Source of the DNA: Bacteroidales bacterium
GTDB lineage: Bacteria > Bacteroidota > Bacteroidia > Bacteroidales > F082
DNA length: 64,000 bases
Reading direction: 5' to 3'
Assembly (NCBI GenBank): GCA_028277395.1
Contig: JANQGJ010000022.1
Location: 1-64,000, forward strand
Shown piece after piece: positions 46,617 to 56,319 of the stretch. Made by a program: the position numbers and the translations under genes. A model generated the notes under the pieces. It saw only the letters and a program-made list of their open reading frames with translations. It ran no database searches and had not been told where the DNA came from. The first letter of the stretch is position 1; each line of letters starts with the position of its first letter.

Positions 46617-47891
46617 ATGAATAAGAAAAGAACAATTGTGTGTTTCGGTCCCGGACCCATGTTTAAAGGTGGTATTGCTAATTACAACACTTCTTTAGCC
46701 AAAGCATTTGATAATATACAAGATACTGAGGTGCATATAGTATCCTGGACGCAACAATATCCGGCAATAATTCCACGTGATTTCATCGACCGTAGCAGTA
46801 AAGTTGATCAGCTTGAAGGTACCAATATAAAAGTTCATTATATAACAAATTATAATAACCCGGCAAGCTGGAAACAAACTGCAAAACTAATTGCCGGACT
46901 TAAACCAGACAAAGTAATATTTCAGTGGGCAATTGCGATTCAGGGATTACCAATGGGGTACATTGCCAAAAAGCTTAAAAAGATAAAGGACATTGAAGTA
47001 TTTTTTGATCTGCACTTTGTTATACAAAAGGAAGGTAGCGCTCTTGACAACAAATTAACAAAAATTGGAATCAAACATGCTGACTCATACATTGTCCATG
47101 CTTTTAAAACAGCAGATGAATTAAAAGAGTTGTTTCCAGGTAAAAGCTTTGAGGTAATAGAACGGGGAGATAAAATTTCCGGAAATGGGATCAAAGTTTT
47201 AAAATTATATCACCCTGTCTATGACATGTTTAAACCAAATCCTGACTTCAACAAGGATTCAGTTAAAGCAGAAATGGGATTAAAAGAAAATGTGTTTTTG
47301 TTTTTTGGGTTTATAAGGAAGTACAAGGGTTTGCATAATGTTATTGAGTCATTTGCCAGACTTGCAAAGGAAAGAGATGATGTTTCATTGATTATTTGCG
47401 GAGAATCCTTCTGGAATACCCTGGACTCGAAAAAGTTATCTACAAGAATTAAAAACGCAACATTTGGTGTTGCTAAAAAACTTTTTCTGAAAAAGCAGGA
47501 TGACGAAAAGGATTACAATCCACTTAATTTAATTGATGAATACGGAATACAGGATATCGTTTATTTGAAGAATGAGTTTGTTTCCAATGAAGATGTTCCC
47601 ATATACTTTCAGGTTAGTGATAATATTATGCTGTTTTACCTAACTGCTACACCATCAGGTGTTGAATCAATTGGTTACAATTTCAATATGCCTATGCTTG
47701 CTACAAATGTTGGTCATTTTCCTGAAACCGTTGTTGATGGATATAATGGCTATATGGCAACAGCCGGTGATATTGAATCAATGACAATAGCTATGAACAA
47801 AGCAATTGAGAGTCCTATTAACAGAGAAAATGTTGCAGCAACCTCAAAAGATATGAGTTGGAGTAACTATGCACAAGAAATACTTAGATAA
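46617..47891 (+). CDS. Family 4-type glycosyltransferase
   Basis: The 424-residue GT-B protein begins CFGPGPMFKGGIANYNTSLAKAF, the glycine-rich acceptor-side loop. It continues with FFGFIRKYKGLHNVIESFARL near residue 225 and ends with the donor-site region PSGVESIGYNFNMPMLATNVGHFPE. It is cytoplasmic, with no membrane helix. Its location after an SDR gene, and within a region rich in sugar genes, fits a role in surface glycan synthesis. The sugar is unknown. Confidence 0.88.
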   Translation: MNKKRTIVCFGPGPMFKGGIANYNTSLAKAFDNIQDTEVHIVSWTQQYPAIIPRDFIDRSSKVDQLEGTNIKVHYITNYNNPASWKQTAKLIAGLKPDKVIFQWAIAIQGLPMGYIAKKLKKIKDIEVFFDLHFVIQKEGSALDNKLTKIGIKHADSYIVHAFKTADELKELFPGKSFEVIERGDKISGNGIKVLKLYHPVYDMFKPNPDFNKDSVKAEMGLKENVFLFFGFIRKYKGLHNVIESFARLAKERDDVSLIICGESFWNTLDSKKLSTRIKNATFGVAKKLFLKKQDDEKDYNPLNLIDEYGIQDIVYLKNEFVSNEDVPIYFQVSDNIMLFYLTATPSGVESIGYNFNMPMLATNVGHFPETVVDGYNGYMATAGDIESMTIAMNKAIESPINRENVAATSKDMSWSNYAQEILR

Positions 47892-47977
47892 GTGACTAAG
47901 CATTGACAATTTCAGGTTATCGGCAATAATTCATGTTTAAAGGGTATTACCAGACTGTATATTTATCAATTTCTTCT

Positions 47978-47985
47978 TAGATTTG
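47978..47985 (+). promoter_or_regulatory. Predicted -7 promoter box for the ClC gene
   Basis: TAGATTTG matches TAnnTTTG exactly, 19 bp upstream of the start at 48005, so the leader would be about 13 nt. No -33 TTTG is clear. Confidence 0.45.
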
Positions 47986-48004
47986 TAGTATTCAAGCCAT
48001 ATCC

Positions 48005-49783
48005 ATGAACAGACACTCGGTTTTTAATAATTTTCTAAGCTGGAGAGCTCAACATCTTGCTGACAGATCGTTTGTTTTAATTTTAAGTATAATAATTGGT
48101 TTCCTTGCAGGAATTGCTGCTGCAATATTAAAAGTCACAGTTATTACAATAGGAGAAAAACTATTTAGTTTTTACTCTGATACCGATACAATCCTCCCAC
48201 TTATTGGTTTTCCGGTAATTGGAATCATTCTCACAATAATATTCCTGAAATATATTGTTAAGGATAATGTTGGGCATGGTGTTCCAAGGATATTATACGT
48301 TATCTCAAAACTCGATGGTAGTATGAGAAACCACAAAATATTCTCATCTCTTGTTGGAGGATCATTAACTGCCGGTTTTGGTGGATCGGTTGGACTGGAA
48401 TCTCCTATCATATCAACCGGGGCTTCAATAGGTTCTTCGATCGGACAATTACTGAAGCTAAGCTACAAACACAAGACTCTTTTAATAGGGTGCGGCGCTG
48501 CAGGTGCAATGGCATCAATATTTACCACACCCATCGCTGCAGTAATTTTTGCTTTTGAAGTATTGCTTTTAGATTTATCAGCAGCATCGCTTATTCCCTT
48601 ACTTATGGCATCAGTTACCGGTGCTGTTACAACAAAACTTTTAACTGCCGAGCAATATCTTGTTCATTTCAAAGTAACTGAGGATTTTATTGTACAGGAT
48701 ATACCATATTTCATAATACTTGGTATAATGTGTGGATTTGTTGCAGTATATTTTCACTTCATGCACTTCAAAATTATTCAGCAATTTGGTAAAATAAAAT
48801 CAATCTGGACTAAAGCAATTATTGGTGGAGGTCTACTTGGTATTTTATTATATTTTCTTCCTCCACTATATTCTGAAGGCTATGATGCTATTCGTCTGTT
48901 GGTCAGCGGACAGGAAACCAACCTTCTTGATTACACTTTTGTTGATGGTTCAAATGCTACAGTAACCCTTATCATCTTTATTGTACTTCTGGTAATATTT
49001 AAAGTTGTTGCAACGACTCTCACTACAGAAGCTGGCGGGGTTGGTGGAATTTTCGCCCCTGCGGCGGTAATGGGAGGATTCACAGGATTTGTTCTGTCCA
49101 GAAGCATAAATGAAATTGGTACACGAATTGGTCTGCATGAGGGAAATTTTACACTGGTTGGAATGGCGTCTGTATTAGGTGCTGTCTTAATGGCCCCGTT
49201 AACAGCTATTTTTCTGGTTGCTGAAATGAGTAACGGGTATGAACTTATTGTGCCCCTGATGCTTTCTACTGCTATTGCCTATCTTATTGCAAAAAGATTT
49301 AACAAACACTCAATTTTCACGCAAAAACTTGCAGAACAGGGTGATATGTTTCAATACAAAGATATGACGGTTGTAAAACAGCTCGATATCAGGTCACTAC
49401 TTGAAAAAGATTTATTAACATTAAACCTGAACAGTACCCTTGGGGATTTAGTGAGACTTATTAAAAAGTCGAAACGTAATATATTCATTGTAACCGATAG
49501 TGATGAAAACTTCATTGGAGTAGTTTTGCTTGACGAAGTTCGAAATGATATGTTTGACCAGTCAAAATATAATGACCCTATATCTGATTTCCTTTACAGT
49601 CCATTATCCGACGAAAAGGTCAGCGTTGATACTGATGCCAGGGATATTCTGAACAAGTTTAAAAAAACAGGAAACTATAACATGGTTGTTCTTGATGGTA
49701 CCAAATACATCGGTATTATTTCAAGAGCAAACCTGTTAAAAGAATACCGGGAAAGTATGATCGCCGATATTGATGAAATCTAA
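48005..49783 (+). CDS. ClC-family chloride channel/transporter with C-terminal CBS domains
   Basis: The 592-residue protein has a ClC membrane core (about residues 20-435). Selectivity-filter motifs are GGSVGLESPIISTGA, which keeps the gating glutamate in the G-x-E-x-P motif, and GGVGGIFAPAAVMGG. A GAMASIFTTPIAAVIFAFE stretch is also present. Two CBS domains follow (about 455-580, with VTDSDENFIGVVLLDEV and VLDGTKYIGIISRANLL), which may bind adenine nucleotides. It moves chloride, possibly in exchange for protons. It stands alone with its own promoter. Confidence 0.94.
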   Translation: MNRHSVFNNFLSWRAQHLADRSFVLILSIIIGFLAGIAAAILKVTVITIGEKLFSFYSDTDTILPLIGFPVIGIILTIIFLKYIVKDNVGHGVPRILYVISKLDGSMRNHKIFSSLVGGSLTAGFGGSVGLESPIISTGASIGSSIGQLLKLSYKHKTLLIGCGAAGAMASIFTTPIAAVIFAFEVLLLDLSAASLIPLLMASVTGAVTTKLLTAEQYLVHFKVTEDFIVQDIPYFIILGIMCGFVAVYFHFMHFKIIQQFGKIKSIWTKAIIGGGLLGILLYFLPPLYSEGYDAIRLLVSGQETNLLDYTFVDGSNATVTLIIFIVLLVIFKVVATTLTTEAGGVGGIFAPAAVMGGFTGFVLSRSINEIGTRIGLHEGNFTLVGMASVLGAVLMAPLTAIFLVAEMSNGYELIVPLMLSTAIAYLIAKRFNKHSIFTQKLAEQGDMFQYKDMTVVKQLDIRSLLEKDLLTLNLNSTLGDLVRLIKKSKRNIFIVTDSDENFIGVVLLDEVRNDMFDQSKYNDPISDFLYSPLSDEKVSVDTDARDILNKFKKTGNYNMVVLDGTKYIGIISRANLLKEYRESMIADIDEI

Positions 49784-50170
49784 AAAAACTATTCAAATCA
49801 TAAAGCTTCAATGTAGCACTAAACCTCTAAACAATCCTTTGCAGTTGGCAATTCTTAGTCTCCAAATGAACAGTTAATTATTAACAAATTAGCATTATTT
49901 AGAAACAAATTTTTTTGCTGACTTAAAATTAGATAAATTTGTCAGGTCATAATGATCCAAGGTTTCGGTCATATGATGATCAGTAAATTGTGTTCTTTAT
50001 TTGGTTTGAGATGATGTTTTTCAGTTGATCAATTTGTTTAACAACTTACTAAATGTGTCTTATCAATTGGTAAACCAACCACAATTCAGATAAAATCACA
50101 AACCGGATTATTTGGAATTCATCAGAGCTTATTAAAATCGATAAAACTAAAATTTCTTAAACAAAAGCAT
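49784..50170. other. 387-bp regulatory region upstream of gmhA
   Basis: No gene is visible. The region contains a predicted promoter (49911-49941) and, directly downstream of it, two copies of GGTCAT-(A/AT)-ATGATC-like sequence at 49945-49957 and 49967-49981, 22 bp apart. The predicted leader to gmhA is over 200 nt. No terminator was found after the ClC gene. Confidence 0.5.
49911..49941 (+). promoter_or_regulatory. Predicted promoter of the gmhA-gmhB-symporter-glnN operon
   Basis: TTTT (49911-49914) within TTTTTTG, then a 19-bp spacer, then TAAATTTG (49934-49941), an exact -7 match. It predicts a leader of about 220 nt. Direct repeats lie just downstream, in a position where a bound protein could block elongation. 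Confidence 0.5.
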
Positions 50171-50746
50171 ATGAGCATAGTCAACTCCGTAAAAGAGTCT
50201 ATAGCAACAAAAGAGAGGTTACTAAAAGATGATAACAATATCACTTTAATAAAGAAGGTTATTGAGGCTTGTTTATCAGCATTCCGTAATGGAGGTAAAG
50301 TACTTTTATGTGGAAATGGAGGCAGTGCAGCCGATGCGCAACATATTGCCGCTGAATTATCAGGAAGGTTTAACTATGATCGCCCACCTCTATATGCAGA
50401 AGCATTAAACATTAATACTTCTTTCATAACTGCTGTAGCAAATGATTATTCGTTTGAAAATATATACAGCAGGATGGTAACTGCTGCAGGCCGGAAAGGT
50501 GATGTTCTGATTGGAATAAGCACATCCGGTAATTCACCAAATGTTGTAAATGCACTTGAAGAAGGAAAAAAAACAGGTATGATAACAGTTGCCCTAACCG
50601 GTTCAAATGAAGGTAAAGTTGACCATATTGCTGATATGTGCATAAAAGTTCCATCTAAAGATACAGCCAGAATACAGGAAACACATATACTCATAGGACA
50701 CGTTATTTGTGAAGAGATTGAAAGTATATTGTTTCCAAAACATTAA
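50171..50746 (+). CDS. gmhA: Sedoheptulose 7-phosphate isomerase
   Basis: This 191-residue SIS-domain protein has CGNGGSAADAQHIAAELSGRF near residue 51 and ISTSGNSPNVVNAL near residue 117. The zinc/catalytic region QETHILIGHVICEEIE is at the C-terminus. It converts sedoheptulose 7-phosphate to D-glycero-D-manno-heptose 7-phosphate, the first step of ADP- or GDP-heptose synthesis for lipopolysaccharide or glycans. The gmhB-like gene follows 54 bp later. HldE was not seen in this window. Confidence 0.96.
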   Translation: MSIVNSVKESIATKERLLKDDNNITLIKKVIEACLSAFRNGGKVLLCGNGGSAADAQHIAAELSGRFNYDRPPLYAEALNINTSFITAVANDYSFENIYSRMVTAAGRKGDVLIGISTSGNSPNVVNALEEGKKTGMITVALTGSNEGKVDHIADMCIKVPSKDTARIQETHILIGHVICEEIESILFPKH

Positions 50747-50800
50747 TCAGAATAACAAGCAACAATTATTTAATTATAATACATTATTATTTAGTACATA

Positions 50801-51370
50801 TTGGCAAAGCAATTCAATATAAATATTGACAGAAGCTGGACACTTTTCCTTGACAGGGATGGTGTAATTAATGAGCGAATACCCGGTGGATATATAACCT
50901 CACCTGACGAGTTCAAATTTTTACCAGGTGTCCTTGATAGTTTTAGCATCTTTTCGGCAACTTTTAACCGAATAATAATAGTTACAAACCAGCAAGGCAT
51001 CGGTAAGGGATTAATGACCGAAGAGGAACTTGATATTATCCATAGCTTTATGATAGAAGAGATAAAAGAAGCTGGTGGAAGCATTGATAAAATATACTAT
51101 TGCCAGGATCTGTCGGAAAAAGAGAACAACTGTAGAAAACCATCAACAAAAATGGCTCAAATGGCTGTAAATGAATTCCCTGACATTGATCTAAATAAAA
51201 GTATAATGGTAGGTGATACTAAAACCGATATAATGTTTGGAAAAAACGCAGGTATGAAAACCATCTTTGTGGAGACTGCAATTGAAGCAAAACACAATAT
51301 TTATGCTGATTACATTATTACTGGGTTATCAGATCTTGGAGATTTAATAATTAATAATAAGAGTATATGA
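50801..51370 (+). CDS. gmhB: GmhB-like HAD phosphatase (D,D-heptose 1,7-bisphosphate phosphatase), TTG start
   Basis: The 189-residue HAD-IIIA protein has the nucleophile motif FLDRDGVINE (Asp18, Asp20), VTNQQGIGKG, CRKPSTKM and VGDTKTDIMFGKNAG. It should remove the 1- or 7-phosphate of heptose bisphosphate, the step after GmhA and HldE. Only TTG at 50801 can start the frame, because a TAG lies at 50792-50794. The zinc-binding loop is degenerate: instead of CxH...CxC it reads C101-Q-D...N109-N-C111. The symporter gene overlaps its end by 4 bp (ATGA). A related HAD phosphatase of other specificity is possible. Confidence 0.85.
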   Translation: MAKQFNINIDRSWTLFLDRDGVINERIPGGYITSPDEFKFLPGVLDSFSIFSATFNRIIIVTNQQGIGKGLMTEEELDIIHSFMIEEIKEAGGSIDKIYYCQDLSEKENNCRKPSTKMAQMAVNEFPDIDLNKSIMVGDTKTDIMFGKNAGMKTIFVETAIEAKHNIYADYIITGLSDLGDLIINNKSI

Positions 51371-52830
51371 GCCCGGAATTGATATTTGGAAGTTTTGTTA
51401 TATATACAATATTCATTTTTTCTATTTCATGGATTACCTCCCGAAAAGCTGATAATCAGAGTTTCTTTATTGGTAATCATAAATCACCATGGTTAATAGT
51501 AGCTTATGGTATGATCGGCGCATCATTATCAGGAGTTACATTTATTTCTATTCCCGGCTGGGTCGGAGATACAGGGTTTACTTATTTTGTTATTGTCCTT
51601 GGATATGTTTTCGGTTATGCTGTAATATCAACAATATTGCTTCCGCTTTATTATAAATTAAAACTGACATCAATATACACATACCTTGATATAAGATATG
51701 GAAATCGGGCTTATAAAACCGGTGCATTTTATTTTTTAATATCAAGGATAATCGGAGCTTCTTTCAGAATGTTTCTTGTTGTTTCTGTTCTTCAGGTATT
51801 TGTTTTCGATCATTTTGGAATACCATTTTGGGTTACAGTAATAATATTTATGGGTCTCATTCAATTGTACACCATTAAAGGAGGTATAAAAACTATAATA
51901 TGGACCGATACCCTGCAAACAACATTTATGCTTATTGCTGTTATCACTACAATATTTATTATTGTTCAGCATCTTGATACGGATATCGTTTCCTTAACAA
52001 AAGAAGTCTGGAATAATTCTGTTTCAGATATTTTTGTAACTGATATTAACTCAAAACAGAATTTTATTAAACTGTTTTTAAGCGGGATGTTCATTACAAT
52101 TGTTATGACAGGGTTAGATCAGGATATGATGCAAAAGAACCTTAGTTGCAGAAGTTTATCAGATGCCAAAAAGAATATGACAACATTAAGTCTGATACTG
52201 ATTCCAGTAAACCTTATATTTCTGTTCCTTGGAGCTATGCTATTTCTATACTCTGCACATTTTAATATAGCCCCTACCCTGTCATCTGATCATATTTTTC
52301 CTAACATTGCCTTTAATTACCTTGGTGCTACTGCCGGAATAGTATTTATCATCGGTTTAGTATCAGCAGCATACTCCAGTGCCGACAGTGCTTTAACTTC
52401 TTTAACTACTTCATTTTCCATAGATATACTTGGACTTGACAAGAAATACGTCAATAATGGAAAACTTTTGAAAAAAAACCGTTACAAGGTTCATATTGCG
52501 ATGTCAATAATAGTTATTTTTGTGATCATACTTTTCAAATTAATTAATAATCAAGCTGTTATAGCTCAGCTATTTACTTTTGCAGGATATACCTATGGCC
52601 CTTTGCTGGGTCTTTATTCATTCGGTTTATTCACAAAATACAGGGCTAATGATAAATATATACCGATAATCGCAGTTTTAGCACCTGCGTTATCTTATAT
52701 AATAAGTTTGTTCTCAAAGGAATTATTTAATGGCTACGAAATTGGATTTGAATTATTAATAATAAATGGAATTATAACTTTTGGAGGCTTGTTAGTCACA
52801 AAGAAAAATGGCAAAATAAAAACTACATAA
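51367..52830 (+). CDS. Sodium:solute symporter (SSS family)
   Basis: The 487-residue protein has about 13 predicted membrane helices and SSS signatures: a start SWITSRKADNQSFFIGNHKSPW, GMIGASLSGVTFISIPGW, the region QDMMQKNLSCRSL and the sodium-site helix GLVSAAYSSADSALTSLTTSFSIDIL. It would import a small solute with Na+. The substrate cannot be told from sequence. Its start overlaps the gmhB stop and glnN follows after 9 bp, so heptose, transport and nitrogen genes are on one transcript, an unexpected mix. Confidence 0.9.
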   Translation: MSPELIFGSFVIYTIFIFSISWITSRKADNQSFFIGNHKSPWLIVAYGMIGASLSGVTFISIPGWVGDTGFTYFVIVLGYVFGYAVISTILLPLYYKLKLTSIYTYLDIRYGNRAYKTGAFYFLISRIIGASFRMFLVVSVLQVFVFDHFGIPFWVTVIIFMGLIQLYTIKGGIKTIIWTDTLQTTFMLIAVITTIFIIVQHLDTDIVSLTKEVWNNSVSDIFVTDINSKQNFIKLFLSGMFITIVMTGLDQDMMQKNLSCRSLSDAKKNMTTLSLILIPVNLIFLFLGAMLFLYSAHFNIAPTLSSDHIFPNIAFNYLGATAGIVFIIGLVSAAYSSADSALTSLTTSFSIDILGLDKKYVNNGKLLKKNRYKVHIAMSIIVIFVIILFKLINNQAVIAQLFTFAGYTYGPLLGLYSFGLFTKYRANDKYIPIIAVLAPALSYIISLFSKELFNGYEIGFELLIINGIITFGGLLVTKKNGKIKTT

Positions 52831-52839
52831 TACGAAAAA

Positions 52840-55029
52840 ATGGCAAATTTTAGATTTACAGCACTAAAGAAAACACTTGACAGACCGGTAAAAACTGTTT
52901 CTTATCCTTCTGATAAAGCATCGGATTATTTTGGATCAATGACCTTCAACAGATCAGTAATGAAAGAATTTCTTACTGAGGAGGCTTATGAAGGAGTAAT
53001 TCGGGCGATGGATAAATCAGTCCGCATTGATCGTAAAATCACAGACCAAGTAGCCTCTGCCATGAAAGCCTGGGCTATGAACAAAGGTGTAACGCATTAT
53101 ACCCACTGGTTTCACCCGTTAACCGGATCAACTGCTGAAAAACACGACGCATTTATCAGTCCCATAGAAAAAGGTAAAGCGATTGAAGAATTTCAGGGTA
53201 ACTCATTGATTCAGCAGGAACCTGATGCCTCAAGTTTCCCAAGTGGTGGTATCAGAAGTACTTTTGAAGCCAGAGGTTATACCGCATGGGATCCTACTTC
53301 TCCTGCATTCATAATTGAAAACACATTATGTATTCCTACCATATTTGTTTCTTACACAGGCGATTCTCTCGACTATAAAACCCCATTGTTGAAATCTATG
53401 CGGGCGCTGGACAAAGCTGCTGTTGATGTATGTAAACTGTTTGATAAAAATATTGACAAGGTATATCCAAACCTTGGTTGGGAACAGGAATATTTTCTTG
53501 TTGATTCAGCATTATTTGCTGCAAGACCTGACCTTGTACTAACGGGAAAAACAGTTTTTGGTCATTCATCGGCTAAAGACCAGCAACTTTCGGATCATTA
53601 CTTTGGAACAATACACAACAGAGTATTGGCATTCATGCAGGAACTTGAGGTAGAGTCACATAAACTCGGGATACCACTTAAAACAAGGCATAACGAGGTT
53701 GCACCAAATCAATTTGAATGTGCCCCGGTATTTGAAGAGGCAAATATTGCCGTTGATCACAATCAGCTGTTAATGCATCTGCTGGATGTTACTGCCAGAA
53801 AACATAACTTCAATGTTCTTCTTCATGAAAAACCATATGCCGGAGTAAATGGTTCAGGTAAACATAATAATTGGTCGATGTCAACTAATACTGGTATAAA
53901 CCTGTTATCGCCTGGTAAAACACCAGGTGATAATTTTAGGTTCATAACCATCCTTGCCAATATACTCAAAGCTGTTCACGATAATGAAGAGTTGGTAAGA
54001 GCCAGTGTTGCATCTGCCGGCAACGATCTCCGTCTTGGTGCTAATGAAGCTCCTCCGGCAATTATATCGGTATTTGTAGGTGAACAGGTTACAGCAACTC
54101 TTGACGAAATAGAAAATATGCCGGAAAGGAGTATGATGAATCACAAGATTGAAAAAGATGTTGATATTGATATTCCTAAAATTCCTGAGATACTATTTGA
54201 TAATACAGACAGAAACAGGACTTCACCGTTTGCATTTACAGGAAACAAATTTGAATTCAGAGCCGTTGGTTCATCAGCCAATACTGCGAAACCTATGTTT
54301 GTACTCAATACAATCATGGCAGACCAGCTTACTAAATATAAGTCAGAAGTTGAAAAACTGGTTGAAGATGGTATTAAGAAAAAGGAGGCTATGTTCTTCG
54401 TTGCTAAAAAATATATCAAAGAATCAAAAAATATACGTTTTGAAGGTAATTCATATTCTGGTGAATGGGAAGAAGAAGCTTCGAGAAGAGGATTATCAAA
54501 CAACAGGAGTACACCTGAAGCATTAGGAGCGTTTGTTACAGAAAAGAGCATACAACTGTTTGAAAGACACAATGTTATGTCAAAGACAGAAGTACAGGCC
54601 CGTTATGCCATAAAACTTGAAAAATACACTAAGAAGATCCAGATCGAATCGCGTGTTATGGGCGATTTAGCTACTAACCATATTCTCCCTACAGCAATTC
54701 ATTATCAGAACAGGTTGATTGAAAATGCAAAAGGACTGAAAGAGGTGTTAGATTCAAAATCTTTTGTGAAGCTAAGCAAGAATCAACTTAATACCATAAA
54801 GGAGATATCAAATCACATTTCGGAAATAAAAGATTATGTTGAGAAAATGATTGAAGCCAGAAAAGTAGCAAACAAGATCACTGACCGATTCGAAGTTGCT
54901 CGCGAATACAAAGACTCAGTGAAATCGTACTTCGATAATATTCGTTATCACGTAGATAAACTTGAAATGCTGGTTGATGATGAAATGTGGCCACTACCAA
55001 AATACCGCGAATTGTTATTCATAAAATAG
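52840..55029 (+). CDS. glnN: Glutamine synthetase type III
   Basis: The 729-residue enzyme has the length and motifs of GSIII. These are THYTHWFHPLTGSTAEKHD, SSFPSGGIRSTFEARGYTAWDPTSP, the catalytic NEVAPNQFECAPVFEEANIAVDHNQ, GSGKHNNWSMST and NRTSPFAFTGNKFEFRAVGSS. It makes glutamine from glutamate, ammonia and ATP as a dodecamer. GSIII is the usual form in Bacteroidota. It begins 9 bp after the symporter gene with no terminator between. A private promoter in the symporter gene cannot be excluded. Confidence 0.98.
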   Translation: MANFRFTALKKTLDRPVKTVSYPSDKASDYFGSMTFNRSVMKEFLTEEAYEGVIRAMDKSVRIDRKITDQVASAMKAWAMNKGVTHYTHWFHPLTGSTAEKHDAFISPIEKGKAIEEFQGNSLIQQEPDASSFPSGGIRSTFEARGYTAWDPTSPAFIIENTLCIPTIFVSYTGDSLDYKTPLLKSMRALDKAAVDVCKLFDKNIDKVYPNLGWEQEYFLVDSALFAARPDLVLTGKTVFGHSSAKDQQLSDHYFGTIHNRVLAFMQELEVESHKLGIPLKTRHNEVAPNQFECAPVFEEANIAVDHNQLLMHLLDVTARKHNFNVLLHEKPYAGVNGSGKHNNWSMSTNTGINLLSPGKTPGDNFRFITILANILKAVHDNEELVRASVASAGNDLRLGANEAPPAIISVFVGEQVTATLDEIENMPERSMMNHKIEKDVDIDIPKIPEILFDNTDRNRTSPFAFTGNKFEFRAVGSSANTAKPMFVLNTIMADQLTKYKSEVEKLVEDGIKKKEAMFFVAKKYIKESKNIRFEGNSYSGEWEEEASRRGLSNNRSTPEALGAFVTEKSIQLFERHNVMSKTEVQARYAIKLEKYTKKIQIESRVMGDLATNHILPTAIHYQNRLIENAKGLKEVLDSKSFVKLSKNQLNTIKEISNHISEIKDYVEKMIEARKVANKITDRFEVAREYKDSVKSYFDNIRYHVDKLEMLVDDEMWPLPKYRELLFIK

Positions 55030-55169
55030 TATCCGGTTTGGCATTAGTCTTCGAAGTATACTTAAGTTTCTGAAATTTAGTGTATCTTCGATAAATTAAT
55101 TCATAGCAAATTGTCCAATTGGCAGTTGAGCTATATTCTATTGATATAATAATTATTGCAAAGATTAAA

Positions 55170-56291
55170 ATGATGAAAAAATATATTATCCGTCATGCGT
55201 TGTTAATGGTAACTATATCAGCCTTTATATTCAGTGGTACCAGTCAGATTACTGTTACAAAAGCAGATAATAAAAATATCATCTCTTCAAATCCGGGATT
55301 TTATTATGCATTGCCTCAAACTGTTTTTAAAATTGATATAGTATATGAAAAGGTACAACATCTGGAAGGGCCGTTTTCATCCTATGCTAACGAATATCTT
55401 GGCACCAATGATTACCTTAAAGAGGATAGAACTGAATATAATATTGTAAATATTGATGTTTCTTCATTCCGGGAAGCTGACCCTGATCAGTATTATTATG
55501 TTCAGTTTTCATCCGAGAGGCTGAAAGATGCAAAAAGTAACTTTTTTAGATTAACGGAAACCGGAGGGATTAGTGCATTTAACTCTGATCCGGATGATGT
55601 TTATCAGGAGGTAGAATACCTGAACGACCAGACTTATATTTTTAATGAAGGTGAGGATTCTTTTCGATATATGTCGCAATACAATAAAAGAAAAGAAACA
55701 GATACTATAATCCGTAAAATAAATATTGACACTGTTGTGATCGACAGATTTGTATTTAATACATCCTGGGTTGATAAAAGTACTGATGACAAAGCCAGAG
55801 ACGCAGCAATGCAAATAAGCAAGATCAGGGAAAGCAGATTTAATTTGATAACCGGCTACCATGAAGTGGATTACGGCTCAAGTATGATATACATGGATCA
55901 ACAGCTGCTAAAGATGGAAAATCAATACCTTGAGTTATTTCTGGGGAAAAAAATAAAAACGATTGAGAAGGAAACCATTTATTACATTCCTTCTCCAGAA
56001 AACCTCAATGATGATATTCTTAGATTTAAAGATGGTAGAAGTGTAATTCTTAAAATCACTTACGATAATATAACAAATGATATTGCTGAAGAATCAGGCA
56101 CCATATTAAACAGTATTTTTTACAGGATCCCGGCAAACGCAATGGTCAATATAACATCTGGTAATATTAACTATTTCAGTGGAAGATTTAATGTAAATCA
56201 ATTGGGTGTTGTTACAACAGCTCCTTTGGTAAATACAAAATTGTTATTTGACAGTGAAACAGGAAATCTGTTAAAAGTAGTACGCGATTAA
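55170..56291 (+). CDS. DUF4831 family secreted protein
   Basis: I chose the ATG at 55170 (373 residues), which gives a clean signal peptide (MMKKYIIRHALLMVTISAF..., cleavage near SGTSQ). The frame is open to a TTG at 55119, but that adds 17 residues ahead of the signal. The mature protein has the DUF4831 pattern: YALPQTVFKIDIVYEK, GPFSSYANEYLG, then a long beta-rich body. Function is unknown, and the periplasm or outer membrane is the likely site. No partner genes are adjacent. Confidence 0.82.
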   Translation: MMKKYIIRHALLMVTISAFIFSGTSQITVTKADNKNIISSNPGFYYALPQTVFKIDIVYEKVQHLEGPFSSYANEYLGTNDYLKEDRTEYNIVNIDVSSFREADPDQYYYVQFSSERLKDAKSNFFRLTETGGISAFNSDPDDVYQEVEYLNDQTYIFNEGEDSFRYMSQYNKRKETDTIIRKINIDTVVIDRFVFNTSWVDKSTDDKARDAAMQISKIRESRFNLITGYHEVDYGSSMIYMDQQLLKMENQYLELFLGKKIKTIEKETIYYIPSPENLNDDILRFKDGRSVILKITYDNITNDIAEESGTILNSIFYRIPANAMVNITSGNINYFSGRFNVNQLGVVTTAPLVNTKLLFDSETGNLLKVVRD

Positions 56292-56319
56292 TTAATTTGT
56301 TTCTGTAGTTTCTTTCAAA

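Noticed and set aside
50791..51084. Minus-strand frame of 97 codons overlapping gmhB
   Set aside because: It lies entirely against the catalytic region of gmhB, with Ser/Ile-rich composition typical of antisense shadows.
55119..55169. N-terminal extension of the DUF4831 gene from a TTG
   Set aside because: It would place 17 residues before a good signal peptide; the ATG at 55170 is more plausible.
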